Shown here in pieces: positions 7,312 to 15,150 of a stretch of 22,268 nt of DNA. Positions within the stretch are counted from its first letter, which is position 1; each line of letters opens with the position of its first letter. The translations under genes were made by a program, and so were the position numbers. This stretch comes from an uncultured Collinsella sp. (GTDB taxonomy: Bacteria; Actinomycetota; Coriobacteriia; Coriobacteriales; Coriobacteriaceae): assembly GCA_959028445.1 (NCBI GenBank), contig CAUFRY010000035.1, forward strand, positions 1 to 22,268, given 5' to 3'. A model generated the notes under the pieces. It made no database searches. It was given only the letters and a program-made list of their open reading frames with translations, and was not told the DNA's origin.

Positions 7312-7788
7312 ATGAATGCCCCCGACGCGCTCCAAAACATCCGCTCAAAACACCCCGTTGCATATGTGGTTCTCTATCTCTTTGTCGGCTGGGCATTACT
7401 GGTTGTCATCACCCATGCTATAGCCTTTGGAGCAGAACTGCTGATAGCCAGCTCGGACCAGCCCGTCGTCAAATGGGAAGCGACCGATGAGTGCACCGAC
7501 GGGACCCGGACCGTTTACTACAACAGCCCGTCCCTTTACCAAGAGCTCAAGGTCAAGATAAAGGACTCCAAGATTGTCGGTGCCGAACCAGGCGCTTTCT
7601 TGACAATCGGAGCAACCCTCGACGCCGAGCAAGTCGAGTACACGGACAGCCGCGCGACGTATCGTGTCGACCTCAGGACCCTAGGCCGACCGTCACGCAT
7701 CTGCCTGCTCGAATGCGAGACACGCGGCACCACGCTACACATGTCCGAAATTCAAATGCGCCCGGATAAAGAGCCCCTAAAGGGCTAG
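7312..7788 (+). CDS. Small single-pass membrane protein, unknown function (158 aa)
   Basis: I do not recognise the family. The short N-terminus precedes one long hydrophobic segment (about residues 17-46), followed by a soluble domain of about 110 residues with alternating polar and hydrophobic strands and cysteines in TDECTDG and RICLLECETR. By the positive-inside rule the basic N-terminus (IRSKH) should be cytoplasmic and the domain outside. A GGAGG ribosome site lies seven bases before the ATG and TATAAT is upstream. It is the only + strand gene in the AT-rich block between dnaX and ebfC, and is convergent with the DUF4160 pair, 25 bases away. Nothing suggests a functional link with either neighbour. 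Confidence 0.75.
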   Translation: MNAPDALQNIRSKHPVAYVVLYLFVGWALLVVITHAIAFGAELLIASSDQPVVKWEATDECTDGTRTVYYNSPSLYQELKVKIKDSKIVGAEPGAFLTIGATLDAEQVEYTDSRATYRVDLRTLGRPSRICLLECETRGTTLHMSEIQMRPDKEPLKG

Positions 7789-7813
7789 GGGTCCTAAGCC
7801 CAGCAAGCGATTT

Positions 7814-8086
7814 TCAACAGTAAAACGACAGCCCACCGGTTGTTTCTTTCCAGCGTTTGCAAATCAGCGCATGGTTAGATGAAACAAACTGCATGATATC
7901 GCGTAAATCCCGAGCAGGAATATCGCCCTTGTTATGGGCCAGCTTGCATCCGCCGGAGCGGGTAAGCCATATCTTGGTTGCCTCGGCAGTGGGGCGCTTG
8001 ACCGCAACGTGAACATGGACAGGTTCGCCGTTCTCCCCCGTCCAGAAGAAGATGATGTACGGCCCGAGTCGAAACAGACTAGGCAT
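7814..8086 (-). CDS. DUF4160 protein (90 aa)
   Basis: The start region MPSLFRLGPYIIFFW followed by GENGEPVHVHV is the hallmark of DUF4160, a family of small proteins usually found in two-gene units resembling toxin-antitoxin pairs; its activity is not established. I start it at the ATG 8084-8086, where the family's conserved sequence begins, although the frame is open further upstream to 8260. It overlaps the upstream 86-residue gene by eight bases. A conserved HN pair (AHNKGDI, 51-57) and a Trp near the end also fit the family. The pair lies in the AT-rich block that splits the dnaX operon. Confidence 0.82.
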   Translation of the reverse strand: MPSLFRLGPYIIFFWTGENGEPVHVHVAVKRPTAEATKIWLTRSGGCKLAHNKGDIPARDLRDIMQFVSSNHALICKRWKETTGGLSFYC

Positions 8087-8339
8087 AGACTCGTCCGCCT
8101 TCGTAGGCAAAACGCAGGATGAGCGGGGCATTGTTGCGCACGAAATCATCGAGTTCTTTGAGGTTCGCTTCGCTAAAGCCCTCGTGTGACACCCAATTGA
8201 ATGCCGGCAAGATACACTCCGCCGTGTCAAAACCCCAATCGCGCGGGCGCTCCACAACAACCTTCACCGTGTTGTCCTCCCGGACTTCGGAATACGAAAC
8301 CTGCGTATCGTCCTCAAGGCGGACATATTCCCACATCAT
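8079..8339 (-). CDS. Small partner protein of the DUF4160 gene (86 aa)
   Basis: This small, strongly acidic soluble protein (MMWEYVRLEDDTQVSYSEV at the start) has no nameable domain. It lies directly upstream of and overlaps the DUF4160 gene, the position usually held by the partner of that family (often a DUF2442 protein, which this does not clearly resemble). The repeated acidic stretches suit a protein that binds a basic partner or mimics nucleic acid, but that is speculation. A GGAG site lies about ten bases before the first of two tandem ATG codons. The stop is about 55 bases from the dnaX stop in the same orientation, so the pair could be read from the dnaX promoter. Confidence 0.7.
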   Translation of the reverse strand: MMWEYVRLEDDTQVSYSEVREDNTVKVVVERPRDWGFDTAECILPAFNWVSHEGFSEANLKELDDFVRNNAPLILRFAYEGGRVYA

Positions 8340-8393
8340 AAGCTCGCTCCGTTCAAAGGGTTCTCTTCTTGAGCAGTATACCCGCCTGCGCAG

Positions 8394-10886
8394 CTACTCC
8401 ACCGGCTTGAAGATGGTGGCCTGGCCAAAGACGCTGCGGATGAGGGCCTTGGCCTCGTCCTCGGTCTGCGGGATGCTCGGGGCTGCGCCCTGATGGCCGA
8501 AGGGGCTGCCAGCACCGGGATTGGATTCCCAGGGAGCGGCGGGGACGTCGTCGTTTGCAGAGGCTGCGGGTGCCACAGCAGCGGCCTTGGTCGCGGACGC
8601 CGCACCCGGCACGTCGAACGGGGGCAGATCGTCCCCGCCGGCATCGGCAGCAAAACCACCGACCATAGCATCGTCGTAGGGCACCTGCTCGGATTCCCAT
8701 GGCGCAGCCTGCGCAGGCGGCTGAGCCATGGGGACGGACGCGCGCTCGGGCGCTCGGGGCGCGGGCTCGGTCGGGAGCTTGCCCGTGGCAGGAGCACCGG
8801 CAGGGTTGTCGGAGCGCAGCCAAGGGGCCTTGGCCAGGTCGGATGACTTGGGCGCAGGCGCGGCAGCGGACTTGGGCGCGGGGATCGGAGCAGCCGGTTT
8901 GGGCGCAGCGGGTTCAGGCGCCGACGGGGTCGGTGCCGCTACCGGCGCCGCTTTTGGCTGCGTCGCGCTGGCGCTCGAGGATGCAGGGGCCGCCGAGGAC
9001 ACGGGTTGCGGGTCCGCAGATGCCGCAGCCCGTGCAGATGGAGAATGCTCCTCATGTTGAGGAGCCGGCGTGCCACCCCCATCCAAGACATAGTCGACGG
9101 TACGACGACCGAAGACTGCGCAGACCGTCGGCAGGACCACCGATTGCGTATCGGCGCGACCGAGCATCTTGATGGCAAAGGTCGAGCCCGCGGGGAACGA
9201 GACGGTGAGCTTGGAGCCGTCGTCGGCCGTGGCGCGGGCGTTGAGCAAAAGCCCTGCGTAGGAAGCCTGACGCGCCTTGACACGCTCGACGACCTCGGCC
9301 CATTTGCGCTGCAGCTCTCCGGCATCCTCGACCGCGGGCGTCTCGGCAGCACCGGCGGCGGCAACCTGGGCGGCATTGTTGGACTGGGGCTTAGGTGCCG
9401 GAGCGGTGGCAGGCGCGGGGGCAGCAACGGGCTGAGGCGTCGACGTCGGCGCAGGCTGAGGTGCAGGCGCTGCAGACTTGGAAGCTGACACGGACGCAGA
9501 ACGGGGAGCAGGCTGGGCAGCCGGAACAGCAGCGCCGCGGTCCCAAGGCATGCCACCCTGATGCGCGGACGTAGCAGCGGGGGCAGCGGATGCCGCCGGA
9601 GCGGCAGCACGGGCGCCCGAAATGAGCGTCGGCTGTTGGGCAGCAGCGGGTACGGATGCTGCAGGCGCGGCGGCCTGAGCAGCGGCCACGCTCGCCGGCA
9701 CGGCGCCGTTGGCAACCATGGCCTCCAGACGTGCCACGCGCTCGGCCAATGCCTCAATCGTTAAATCAGCCTCGGGACGTGCCAGACGCGTGCAGGCAAT
9801 CTCAAGCACCAGGCGCACGTCGCTCGCGCCCCTCATCTCCAGCGCGGCATCGTCGAGCACTGTCAGCACACGGGCCAGGCGGTCGGCAGGATGCTCGCCA
9901 AAGGCAGCGGCCTCGGCAGCAAGCGCCTCGGCCTGCTCGGAGCCGCCCTCAAACAGCTCGGCACGGGCACCGGCAACGCAGGCAACGTACACGTCACGCA
10001 CATGCGCCACCAGGTCGCGCGTCAGCTCCAGCAGGTCGTTTCCTTCCTCGACCTGCGCACGGATCAGTCCATATAGCTCGGCAACATCGCGATCGGCAAT
10101 GGCGCGGGCAAACTCGCCCAGGATCTGGTCCGAAACCTCGCCCAAAAGCGAGCGGGCATCGTCCGCATGCACGGCGCCGTTGCCAAAAACGCTCAGCTGC
10201 TCCAGCGTGGACAACGCGTCGCGCATGCCGCCCTTGGCATGGCGTGCCACGATAGCCAGCGCCTCGTCGTCGTAATCGAAGCCCTCCTGCTCGCACACGT
10301 AGGACAGGCGATGCTCGATGTCCTCGTTACCGATGCGGTGGAAATCGAAACGCTGGCAGCGCGAGAGGATGGTCTCCAGAATCTTTTGCGGGTCGGTGGT
10401 GCACAGCACAAAGATCACGTGCGCCGGCGGCTCCTCAAGCGTCTTGAGCAGCGCGTTGAACGCCGCCGTCGTGAGCATGTGGACCTCGTCGATGATATAG
10501 ATCTTGTACTTGCCGCGCACCGGGGCAAAGTTGACGGAGTTGATGATCTCCTCGCGCACGTTGTCCACGCCGGTACGGCTTGCGGCATCGAGCTCGTAGA
10601 CATCCGGGTGGTTGCCCTCGGCGATGAGCTCGCACTCCTCGCAAGTACCGTCGGGCATGCAGCCGCTTGCACCCTCGGCGCGTGCCGCCTCGGCATTGCG
10701 GCACAGCAGCGCCTTGGCCAGAATGCGCGCCATGGTGGTCTTGCCCGTGCCGCGCGGTCCGCAGAACAGGTAGGCGTGGGACAGGCGCCCCTCGGTGATG
10801 GCGTGCTCGAGCGTCGAGACGATATGCTGCTGGCCCACCACGGAGTCAAAGGTGAGCGGGCGATACTTTCGGTACAACGATTCCAT
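8394..10886 (-). CDS. dnaX: DNA polymerase III subunit gamma/tau (830 aa)
   Basis: This is the clamp-loader ATPase of the replicative polymerase. Domain I carries Walker A (GPRGTGKTT, 43-51), a zinc-binding set (C62, C76, C82, C85), Walker B (IIDEVHML, 131-138) and the sensor/arginine-finger region (CTTDPQK, 162-168; SRCQRF, 175-180). The AAA lid and collar domain III follow to about residue 380. The second half is long and Ala/Pro-rich, with low-complexity stretches, one folded-looking segment (about 560-640), and a conserved-looking C-terminus ending EDEAKALIRSVFG...FKPVE, presumably the tau part contacting the polymerase. The ATG at 10884-10886 is chosen because MESLYRKYRP is the family start and a GGGGGAG site precedes it; the open frame extends further without support. 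I saw no A-rich slippery site of the kind that makes gamma in E. coli. Confidence 0.97.
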   Translation of the reverse strand: MESLYRKYRPLTFDSVVGQQHIVSTLEHAITEGRLSHAYLFCGPRGTGKTTMARILAKALLCRNAEAARAEGASGCMPDGTCEECELIAEGNHPDVYELDAASRTGVDNVREEIINSVNFAPVRGKYKIYIIDEVHMLTTAAFNALLKTLEEPPAHVIFVLCTTDPQKILETILSRCQRFDFHRIGNEDIEHRLSYVCEQEGFDYDDEALAIVARHAKGGMRDALSTLEQLSVFGNGAVHADDARSLLGEVSDQILGEFARAIADRDVAELYGLIRAQVEEGNDLLELTRDLVAHVRDVYVACVAGARAELFEGGSEQAEALAAEAAAFGEHPADRLARVLTVLDDAALEMRGASDVRLVLEIACTRLARPEADLTIEALAERVARLEAMVANGAVPASVAAAQAAAPAASVPAAAQQPTLISGARAAAPAASAAPAATSAHQGGMPWDRGAAVPAAQPAPRSASVSASKSAAPAPQPAPTSTPQPVAAPAPATAPAPKPQSNNAAQVAAAGAAETPAVEDAGELQRKWAEVVERVKARQASYAGLLLNARATADDGSKLTVSFPAGSTFAIKMLGRADTQSVVLPTVCAVFGRRTVDYVLDGGGTPAPQHEEHSPSARAAASADPQPVSSAAPASSSASATQPKAAPVAAPTPSAPEPAAPKPAAPIPAPKSAAAPAPKSSDLAKAPWLRSDNPAGAPATGKLPTEPAPRAPERASVPMAQPPAQAAPWESEQVPYDDAMVGGFAADAGGDDLPPFDVPGAASATKAAAVAPAASANDDVPAAPWESNPGAGSPFGHQGAAPSIPQTEDEAKALIRSVFGQATIFKPVE

Positions 10887-11002
10887 GGGTGCTCCCCCGG
10901 GTATACTGAGTCTTGTTGCCGCGGCGGCCATGCGGTCGCACGGCATACTGCATTCCATAATAACCCGTACGGCGAGCCCGCCGCGATAGGAGTCCAAAGA
11001 GC

Positions 11003-11719
11003 ATGGCAGACGCAGAGAGCAACCTCGTTCCCTCCGAAGCAGCCGACCAGGTCGAGGTCGCGCTCGAGGAGCAGGCCGCAGCCGACGACGGCATCCTGTA
11101 CCTCAACGAGTACCAGTACGAAAACGACCTGGTCACCGACTTCGCCCGCCTGGTCGCCTCGCCCAGGCGTCGCGGCTCGCTGTATGTCGCCGCGGCAATT
11201 GCCGCGCTCATCGGCATCGGCATGCTGGTGGCCGGCGGCAACTGGATCAAGTTTGGCGTCGTCCTGATCGTATTCGGCGCCTTTTTGGCCTGGTGGAGCA
11301 AAAACCTGCACCACACCCTCGCCCGCGACTTTATCGACGCCGTCGAGGCCGACGAGTCCATGGGTGGCCGCTATCGCCGCGTCGCCGCCAACGAGGACGG
11401 CCTGATGGTTTGGGGCAAGAGCGGCAAGTCGCAGTTCTTCCCGTTTGAAAAGCTCGACCACGTGCTCGACGGCGAGCGCATCTTTGTGGCCATGTTCGCC
11501 GACCAGGGCGTGACGATCCCTAAGGACACCTTTGTCCGCGGCGATGCCGAGCAGTTCGGTCCCTTCCTCAAGGCGCGCATCAACAAAAAACTCCGCATCG
11601 AGACCAAACGCAAGAAGATGAAGGCCGAGAAGGCCGCCGCCGAGGCCAAGCAGGGCGACAAGCCCCAGGAGACCAAAGGCAAGCAGCGCAAGCAGAAGAA
11701 GAACAAGAAGAAGCGCTAA
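11003..11719 (+). CDS. YcxB-like membrane protein (238 aa)
   Basis: An acidic N-terminus (about 1-45) is followed by two close transmembrane segments (about 58-78 and 81-98), a domain with the pattern DGLMVWGKSGKSQFFPFEKL that resembles the C-terminal domain of YcxB-type proteins, and a very basic Lys-rich tail (about 200-238, ending in KKNKKKR). The YcxB assignment rests on layout and the strand pattern, not a firm match. The function is unknown. An AGGAG site lies ten bases before the ATG. It diverges from dnaX across 116 bases and is probably a single gene, since the next one has its own promoter. Confidence 0.72.
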   Translation: MADAESNLVPSEAADQVEVALEEQAAADDGILYLNEYQYENDLVTDFARLVASPRRRGSLYVAAAIAALIGIGMLVAGGNWIKFGVVLIVFGAFLAWWSKNLHHTLARDFIDAVEADESMGGRYRRVAANEDGLMVWGKSGKSQFFPFEKLDHVLDGERIFVAMFADQGVTIPKDTFVRGDAEQFGPFLKARINKKLRIETKRKKMKAEKAAAEAKQGDKPQETKGKQRKQKKNKKKR

Positions 11720-11777
11720 GACCAAACCAGACAGACAGCCTCGCATCCCGCTATCCTCCCCATGCACCCGAGCGTGC

Positions 11778-11783
11778 TACACT
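11778..11783 (+). promoter_or_regulatory. Possible extended -10 promoter of the cell-wall kinase locus
   Basis: TGC followed by TACACT makes an extended -10 element about 80 bases before the first kinase start (11864). There is no clear -35. This gap (11720-11863) is the only sizeable one before a run of coupled genes, so the main promoter should lie here. Confidence 0.35.
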
Positions 11784-11863
11784 AGCAGCATCTATGCCAC
11801 CGCGAATGGCTCGGCCCCACGCCCGCCGCTCGCAAACGAACTTTAAACGCACGAGGGTTGGCC

Positions 11864-13717
11864 ATGCCGCTTTTCTCGCAACATACCGCCCGGTTCTCGC
11901 CGGACGTTCCTTTGGAGGGCACCAGCTCTCGCGAGCTGCTCAAGCGGTACCAGCCGCTCGAGACACTTGCGACCGGCGGTTTTGGCTCCATCGAGATTTG
12001 CCGCGACACGCACCTGCGCCGCCGCGTCGCCATTAAGCGCATTCCCCTTATCAACGGCGCCGGCATGCCCGCCAGCGACATCATGGATGTCCTGCGCGAG
12101 GCGCACACTGCCGCCATGCTTCAACATCCTAATATCGTGCAGGTCATCGACTTTACGCACGACACCGCCTATGCCTACTTGGTCATGGAGTATGTCGACG
12201 GTATGTCGCTGGCCGAGTTTTTGCATCGCGTGGACGGCCACTCGCTCACCTTTGACGAGGCCGCGGCCATTACCGATGCCCTGGGTCAGGCGCTCACCTT
12301 CGCCCATAGCAATGGCGTACTCCACCTGGACATTAAGCCCGCCAACGTGCTCATCGACCACTCGGGCAATGTAAAGCTCACCGACTTTGGCATGGCACGA
12401 CTGTCGTCCGCCGGTGGCTTTGGCGGCTCGCGCGGCGGCACCATCGGCTACATGCCGCCCGAGCAGCTCGATATCGAGACCGGCACGGTCGACGAACGCG
12501 CCGATGTCTTTGCCCTTGCCTGCGTTATCTATGAGGGCTTGTGCGGCAGCGCTCCCTTTATAGCAGCCACGCCCGCCGACTCGCTCGACCGCATCATCGG
12601 CGGCGCCACCTATCCCAGCGAGCTGATACCACACTTTCCCCCGGGAGCCGAGGCCGCGCTCATGAGCGCGCTCTCCCCCATGCCGCAGGACCGCCCCAAC
12701 AGCATCGAGGCATTTTGCGACCAACTCCTTGCCGGTCTGGGCAGCGTGCGTGAGGGCCGTCGCAGTCTGGAGCAAATGGTTAGCGAGCTTTCGGATGACG
12801 AGCAGGAGCTCAACGATATCGAGCCGTCGCACTACGAGGACGACGCCATCGAGGTCGACCCCGCACTCGGCTGGGCGGGCACGCGCTGGAGCCATGCGCG
12901 CGACTACACCATGCACGCTATCTCGGCGCTAACGTGCGGCACCTTTAGCTTTTTGCTGATGCAAACGGCCGGGGTCGCGGCGCTTCCCGGGTTGGTCGTC
13001 GCGGCTATCGCTATTGGCGCGGCAGCCGGCTTGGCACCGCAGATTGGCTCGGCCATCTCGGCCGTGGGCTTTTTGGTGCTCATGGCAAACGCCACCATGC
13101 AGGCGCAGGGCATCCTGTCGATGCTGCCCGTCGCGGTGATCTTTGCCGCTGCCATGTCCGGTTGGTGGATCACCTGGGGTCGCACCGAGGCTGCCGCGAG
13201 CGCCGCGCTCACCTGTGCACTCGCGCTTGGCTGTCTGACTGGCAATACCTTCCTGGCAGCTGGGGTCGCCGCCGGCGTCGCGTCATTTTGGCTCGGCCCG
13301 GCAAGCGCCGCCGCGGCAACGGGCATGGGCGTGCTTTTTGCCCGTCTGGCCACGGTCGCGCTTTCAGCCGGAGGCGTGCTGGGGCTCGGTAACGTTGCCG
13401 CAGCGCTGGAAGACCCGCTCCTTTGGACTGCCTTTGTGCTGGTCGCGACAACTGCCGCGGCGTCATCTGCGCTGCTCAATGCCCATGCCAAGCGTGCCGA
13501 CCGGGGCTCAAACCTTGCCGCAATCGCCGCCATCGCTGTCACCGGCATCGGCTGCGCAGCGGCATCCTGTCTTGCACACCATATGGAAATTGCCAGCCTT
13601 GCAGCCGCGGTCGCCGCCAAGGCGGCAGTTGCGGGAACCCTATCCTCTATAATCGTTGGGATATGCCTATATTTGCTCGGATACCAAAGAACCTATACGG
13701 AGAGTGATCTTTCGTGA
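11864..13717 (+). CDS. Polytopic non-RD Ser/Thr protein kinase (617 aa)
   Basis: The N-terminal half (about 28-290) is a Hanks-type kinase: glycine loop LATGGFGSIE (35-44), catalytic Lys K58 (VAIKRI), catalytic loop HLDIKPANVL (154-163) with D156 and N161, DFG at 174-176 and MPPE at 197-200. The Arg before the catalytic Asp is replaced by Leu (HLD), making it a non-RD kinase, a class usually not dependent on activation-loop phosphorylation. The C-terminal half (about 350-606) is very hydrophobic, Ala-rich, and may hold eight or more membrane helices; no PASTA repeats are present. The ATG at 11864 follows a GAGGG site. The stop overlaps the GTG start of the next gene (GTGA, 13714-13717). It heads the locus where mycobacterial-type order would place pknA further downstream, so it may do PknA's job in a different form. 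Confidence 0.9.
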   Translation: MPLFSQHTARFSPDVPLEGTSSRELLKRYQPLETLATGGFGSIEICRDTHLRRRVAIKRIPLINGAGMPASDIMDVLREAHTAAMLQHPNIVQVIDFTHDTAYAYLVMEYVDGMSLAEFLHRVDGHSLTFDEAAAITDALGQALTFAHSNGVLHLDIKPANVLIDHSGNVKLTDFGMARLSSAGGFGGSRGGTIGYMPPEQLDIETGTVDERADVFALACVIYEGLCGSAPFIAATPADSLDRIIGGATYPSELIPHFPPGAEAALMSALSPMPQDRPNSIEAFCDQLLAGLGSVREGRRSLEQMVSELSDDEQELNDIEPSHYEDDAIEVDPALGWAGTRWSHARDYTMHAISALTCGTFSFLLMQTAGVAALPGLVVAAIAIGAAAGLAPQIGSAISAVGFLVLMANATMQAQGILSMLPVAVIFAAAMSGWWITWGRTEAAASAALTCALALGCLTGNTFLAAGVAAGVASFWLGPASAAAATGMGVLFARLATVALSAGGVLGLGNVAAALEDPLLWTAFVLVATTAAASSALLNAHAKRADRGSNLAAIAAIAVTGIGCAAASCLAHHMEIASLAAAVAAKAAVAGTLSSIIVGICLYLLGYQRTYTESDLS

Positions 13718-14727
13718 ACTTCCTGAACATCTTCGAGGACCACGTGGCCGGCATCTTCGGTGCCACCCGTGCCCCGTTCTCCTTTAAGAAGCTTGCCAAG
13801 CAGGCCGCTCGCGACATGGAGGATCAGACTCTGGTGATTAACGGCGTCAACACGGCGCCGGCACTCTATACCATCCTGATCGCCGCCGACGACGATCCCA
13901 TGCTCGCCCCGTTCTACCCCGAGCTTTCGCGCGAGGTCCGCGAGTTTGTGAAGGCGCAGGCCGAAAAGCGCCGCTATGTCTTTGTCGGCGAGCCCCTCGT
14001 GCGCTTTATGATCGATCCGCAGCTGCGCGCCGGCAAGTTCTCGGTCTTTGCCGAGAACGTCGATGCCCCCACGCTCGGCCGCCTGTACGAAGAAGAGCGC
14101 GCCTATCAAAACGGCCTGGGCCAGAACAACTCCGCGGTAAGCCGTGCCGCCAGCGCCCCGCGCGCCGGCCAGCAGCAGTTTGCTGCCCCGCAGCAGCAGC
14201 GCCCCGCCGCCATGCCCCAGCAGCAGCCGACGCCTCGCGCCGCCACTCCTGACCCGCTTGCCACGGCAGACCCCTTCGCGCCTGGCGTCCCCGACCCCGC
14301 CGCCGCACCCATCCCGGTGCCGCAGACCATCTCGCGCGACGCGCTTGCCGGCATGGGCGGAGCCGCCGCGACCGGTGCCGCCGTGGGCCTAGGCGCCGCA
14401 GCCGGCATCGCCTCCAACATGGCGAGCACTCGCGCCCCGCAGCGCCCGCTCGCCCAGCTCGTCGACGTCGTGAGCGGCGAGAGCCATAGCATCACCTCCG
14501 CACAGGTGACCATCGGTCGCGAGCGCTCAGTTTCCGACATTGCCCTGCGCGACCCCAACGTGTCGCGCCGCCACGCCCAGCTCACCTTTACGGGCTCGGA
14601 TTGGTCGATCGAGGACCTCAATTCCACCAACGGCACGCTCGTCAACAACCGCCGCATTACGCGCTGCCCGCTGCGCAACGGCGATCTGCTGACGTTTGGC
14701 CTGAGCACCTTTGAATTTAGGGGATAG
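13714..14727 (+). CDS. fhaA: FhaA-type protein: DUF3662 plus FHA domain (337 aa)
   Basis: The N-terminal domain (about 1-128) has the DUF3662 pattern (start MNFLNIFEDHVAGIFGATRA). A Gln/Ala/Pro-rich linker (about 135-240) leads to a C-terminal FHA domain (about 248-337), with IGRE at 267-270, SRRH at 284-287 and NSTNGT at 303-308. In mycobacteria the equivalent protein binds phosphorylated membrane partners and tempers peptidoglycan precursor export; here that role is inferred from family and position. The start is GTG and overlaps the kinase stop, with a GGAG about a dozen bases upstream, so translation probably depends on coupling. The next gene starts six bases after the stop. Confidence 0.93.
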   Translation: MNFLNIFEDHVAGIFGATRAPFSFKKLAKQAARDMEDQTLVINGVNTAPALYTILIAADDDPMLAPFYPELSREVREFVKAQAEKRRYVFVGEPLVRFMIDPQLRAGKFSVFAENVDAPTLGRLYEEERAYQNGLGQNNSAVSRAASAPRAGQQQFAAPQQQRPAAMPQQQPTPRAATPDPLATADPFAPGVPDPAAAPIPVPQTISRDALAGMGGAAATGAAVGLGAAAGIASNMASTRAPQRPLAQLVDVVSGESHSITSAQVTIGRERSVSDIALRDPNVSRRHAQLTFTGSDWSIEDLNSTNGTLVNNRRITRCPLRNGDLLTFGLSTFEFRG

Positions 14728-14733
14728 TCGCTT

Positions 14734-15150
14734 ATGAACATCGATATCGTCCTTTTTGCAGGCCGCATCGTCCTGGTCGCCCTGCTCTATATCTTCCTGT
14801 TCGCCGTCATGAAGACCGGCGTGGGACTTGTGCGCGGACAGCGCCGCGACTCGGCTATCTGGACGATCGATGTGGACAAGGGCCCGCGCGGTATCCGCGG
14901 CATCCACGTAGACATGCTCGGCCCCGTCATCGTCGGTCGCTCGCCATCTTCGGACATCTGCATCAACGAACCATTCGTCTCGGCCTCGCATGCGCGCTTT
15001 TCGCTGCAGGGCCCGGCGCTCATCATCGAGGACCTCAACTCGCTTAACGGCACGCTCGTCAACGGCCGCCAGCTTGTGGAGCCCGCAACGCTGCGCGAGG
15101 GCGACGAAGTCCAGATTGGCGATGTGGTCATGAAGGTGAACCGTCGATGA
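14734..15150 (+). CDS. fhaB: FhaB-type membrane-anchored FHA protein (138 aa)
   Basis: A single N-terminal membrane helix (about 4-26) is followed by a short linker and a complete FHA domain (about 55-138), with VGRS at 67-70, the SASH motif at 83-86 and NSLNGT at 102-107. Size and layout are those of FhaB/FipA, which in mycobacteria binds a phosphorylated division protein and helps septal growth. The FHA domain should be cytoplasmic. Its AGGGGA ribosome site lies in the end of fhaA. The TGA stop overlaps the ATG of the phosphatase gene (ATGA, 15147-15150), so these are translated together. Confidence 0.93.
   Translation: MNIDIVLFAGRIVLVALLYIFLFAVMKTGVGLVRGQRRDSAIWTIDVDKGPRGIRGIHVDMLGPVIVGRSPSSDICINEPFVSASHARFSLQGPALIIEDLNSLNGTLVNGRQLVEPATLREGDEVQIGDVVMKVNRR

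Noticed and set aside
7772..7791. Hairpin AGCCC/GGGCT at the end of the small membrane protein gene
   Set aside because: Only a 5-bp stem and no T-run on either side, so it is not supported as a terminator between the convergent genes.
8394..10886. Programmed frameshift in dnaX
   Set aside because: No A-rich slippery heptamer was seen in the expected region; the C-terminal half is simply GC-rich low complexity.
10887..11002. Possible signal-recognition-particle RNA next to dnaX
   Set aside because: Such RNAs are often near dnaX, but I could not find the conserved GGUCAGG/GGAAGCAGC-type motifs on either strand of this gap.
10415..11767. 450-codon - strand frame upstream of and overlapping dnaX
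   Set aside because: It runs antisense to the YcxB-like gene and out of frame through dnaX; it matches no protein family.
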